6,649 nucleotides of DNA from NCBI RefSeq assembly GCF_934372025.1, contig NZ_CAKROJ010000087.1:1-6649 (forward strand), in the 5' to 3' direction. The position numbers and the translations under genes were made by a program. Under the pieces are notes generated by a model. It worked only from the letters and a program-made list of their open reading frames with translations. It was not told where the DNA came from and did no database searches. Source of the stretch: an uncultured Blautia sp. Its GTDB lineage: Bacteria; Bacillota; Clostridia; Lachnospirales; Lachnospiraceae. Shown one piece after another: positions 5,131-6,649 of the stretch (its first letter is position 1; each line of letters begins with the position of its first letter).

Positions 5131-6464
5131 TAGTGTTCTCCCTCCAGTTTCTTCAGAATATTTCTGGTGCTGAACAGTGCTGTATAATTAACCAGTACAT
5201 AAAGATTTCCCGTTCCGTCTTCCACACGGTCGCGGATTGCTTTCTCCACATCTGCTTCCAGTACAGATGGGATATCTACATATTTCAAACGAAGTCTCAT
5301 ATCCTGGCAACGAATCCCACTGACTGTGATCGATCTGACACTTTCATCACTGAATCGATCAAAATCAACATCCCATAACCACGAAATATCGATTCCATCC
5401 TGTGCATTGTCATTAATAGCAATAATGACATCTTTTGGAGTCTTGTCCTGCATGACAGCTGAGATATTCTGATTGAAACCTGCCGGATTTTTGGCAAGAT
5501 TCAGAATCACACTTGTTCCTTTAATGCGAAATTGCTCCATTCGTCCGTTTTCCGGATTAAATTTTTTCAGCATGTCAGTAAAATGTTCTGCTTTTAAACC
5601 TGCGGTACGGATACCTGCGTAAGCCGCCAATATATTATATACATTGTAAAAGCCTTTATAATTGGCCGCAATATGTCTGTTTTCTACCACAAAAGAAAGC
5701 TGATCTCCTACTTTTACCTCTTCTGCATCAAAATCCGGTATCGGCCTCTGAAAACCACATTTCGGACATTTATAATCTCCAAGCTGACTGTAATGATAAA
5801 AGCTATACTGCAATCTCTCTCCACAGCATTTACAGAAACGACCTTCGCGAATCTCATTTGTTTCACTTTTTATAACAGGATGGCTGATTCCATAATAAAC
5901 ACAAGCATTACCGCTGTCTTTGGCAAGATATGTTGAAAGTGCATCGTCTCCATTTACAACCAGTTTCATATCCGGGACTTTACGGATCATTTCCTCAAGA
6001 ATATTCATAGTAATATCGATTTCTCCGTAGCGGTCAAGCTGATCGCGGAAAAGATTGGTCATAACCATGTAATCTGGTTTAATTTTGGTGAATATATGTC
6101 TGGTGGAAGCTTCATCTACTTCGATACAGGCATAATCAGCATCTATATGTCCATTTAAACGTGCACTAAGTGCAAAGGCTGCAACAACGCCATTAAGCAT
6201 ATTTGAACCTGTATGATTGCAGATAACTTTATTCCCTTCTGCCTCAAGTGCAGCACAGAGCATATTGTTAGTAGTCGTCTTACCGTTGGTTCCGCATACA
6301 ACAAAAATGTCTTTACGAACTTCGGAAGAGAGTTCCTGAAGGATCGGTGGATATATTTTTAATGCAATCTTACCTGCCCATGTAACGCCCTGACGACCAA
6401 GCATTTTACAGCCTGCTCCGGCAAGCTTTGCAGCCCAGATTGCGGCTATTCTTCGAATGTTCAT
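5130..6464 (-). CDS. murT: Lipid II isoglutaminyl synthase, Mur-ligase-like subunit MurT
   Basis: A 444-residue ATP-dependent subunit that activates and amidates the D-Glu carboxyl of lipid II with ammonia from GatD; amidation helps cross-linking in many Gram-positives. The Mur ligase ATP loop is GTNGKTT at 58-64. A zinc-ribbon insert has C211, C214, C233 and C236 in CxxC pairs, plus an extra C213. The C-terminal DUF1727 domain includes NLAKNPAGFNQ (322-332) and NDNAQDGIDISWLWD; D356 there probably corresponds to S. aureus D349, which completes the GatD triad (by counting, not alignment). An alternative ATG at 6506 would add 14 residues but lacks a ribosome binding site and lies at the promoter -10, so I prefer the ATG at 6462-6464, preceded by AAAAAGGAAAA. 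First gene of the operon. Confidence 0.95.
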   Translation of the reverse strand: MNIRRIAAIWAAKLAGAGCKMLGRQGVTWAGKIALKIYPPILQELSSEVRKDIFVVCGTNGKTTTNNMLCAALEAEGNKVICNHTGSNMLNGVVAAFALSARLNGHIDADYACIEVDEASTRHIFTKIKPDYMVMTNLFRDQLDRYGEIDITMNILEEMIRKVPDMKLVVNGDDALSTYLAKDSGNACVYYGISHPVIKSETNEIREGRFCKCCGERLQYSFYHYSQLGDYKCPKCGFQRPIPDFDAEEVKVGDQLSFVVENRHIAANYKGFYNVYNILAAYAGIRTAGLKAEHFTDMLKKFNPENGRMEQFRIKGTSVILNLAKNPAGFNQNISAVMQDKTPKDVIIAINDNAQDGIDISWLWDVDFDRFSDESVRSITVSGIRCQDMRLRLKYVDIPSVLEADVEKAIRDRVEDGTGNLYVLVNYTALFSTRNILKKLEGEH

Positions 6465-6504
6465 AGTTATTTTCCTTTTTATAATAAATAATGTTTTGTA
6501 TGTC

Positions 6505-6533
6505 ATTTTACGCTAAAATAAGAAATTTATCAA
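6505..6533 (-). promoter_or_regulatory. Sigma-A promoter for the murT-gatD-regulator-lipoprotein operon
   Basis: On the minus strand TTGATA (6528-6533) and TAAAAT (6505-6510) are 17 bp apart, one mismatch each from consensus at most in key positions. Transcription would start near 6498, leaving a 34-base leader and excluding the ATG at 6506 as start codon. No second promoter of this quality is seen within the four genes. Confidence 0.65.
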
Positions 6534-6554
6534 CCTTTTGGGGGATTTTAGGAT

Positions 6555-6571
6555 TAAAACGAAGAGTTTTA
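6555..6571. promoter_or_regulatory. Inverted repeat TAAAAC-GAAGA-GTTTTA upstream of the murT promoter
   Basis: Six-base perfect arms with a five-base spacer lie 22 bp upstream of the -35 box. The position suits an activator or upstream operator. The arms are almost all A/T, so chance occurrence is quite possible. No T-run follows, so it is not a terminator. Confidence 0.25.
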
Positions 6572-6649
6572 CGTTTAATTATTATATGCGATACAGATAT
6601 TGGAATACTGATTCGTTATGATAAGTGTAAAGCGACTGGTGTATAAAGC

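Noticed and set aside
6465..6506. 14-residue N-terminal extension of MurT
   Set aside because: The ATG sits on the predicted -10 box and has no ribosome binding site.
6618..6649. Possible start of a rightward gene (MISVKRLVYKA...) at the right edge
   Set aside because: Only 10 full codons are present, with a poorly spaced GGAA and no clear promoter; it cannot be told from chance.
1..6649. CRISPR arrays, tRNA or rRNA genes, insertion sequences
   Set aside because: No regularly spaced repeats, tRNA-like cloverleaf, rRNA sequence, transposase frame or terminal inverted repeats were seen by eye.

Overview
The window looks like chromosomal DNA from a low-GC Gram-positive anaerobe of the Clostridia, most likely a Lachnospiraceae-type gut organism. 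The reasons are AT-rich intergenic DNA with sigma-A promoters, strong AGGAGG-type ribosome binding sites, a lipoprotein signal peptide, the MurT/GatD pair, and a YedF-DUF3343 selenium/sulfur cluster. The genus call is inference. There are nine genes, one cut by the left edge. All are on the minus strand except xpt.

Left part (1-1315, minus): yedF, a DUF3343 gene and a 75-residue orphan form a tight cluster read from one strong promoter at 1357-1385. YedF has TusA-like and DsrE-like domains, and DUF3343 is a predicted Se/S carrier. Downstream, with its own extended -10 promoter and a palindrome at its predicted transcription start, lies the first 25 codons of a histidine-rich protein. It is probably a CsoR-family metal or persulfide sensor. 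The set points to handling of reactive sulfur or selenium species.

Middle (1316-2196): a divergent control region separates yedF from xpt (xanthine phosphoribosyltransferase, purine salvage, plus strand). No purine riboswitch is visible before xpt. Instead two CGAA-containing boxes 20 bp apart lie at its promoter. The real start is the ATG at 1575, not an upstream TTG. A bidirectional terminator (2155-2196) ends xpt and the convergent operon.

Right part (2203-6533, minus): one apparent operon, murT-gatD-regulator-lipoprotein, is read from a near-consensus promoter at 6505-6533. MurT and GatD amidate the D-glutamate of lipid II. The two downstream genes are the unusual part. One is a YafY-type regulator that keeps the HTH and the C-terminal WCX domain but has no WYL domain between them. 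The other is a ChvE/XylF-like sugar-binding lipoprotein with an acidic linker after the lipid anchor, altered ligand-pocket motifs, and a long Thr-Pro-rich tail ending in lysines. No ABC transporter genes accompany it here, so a sensing or wall-associated role is possible. The last ~115 bases (6534-6649) hold no gene I can support.
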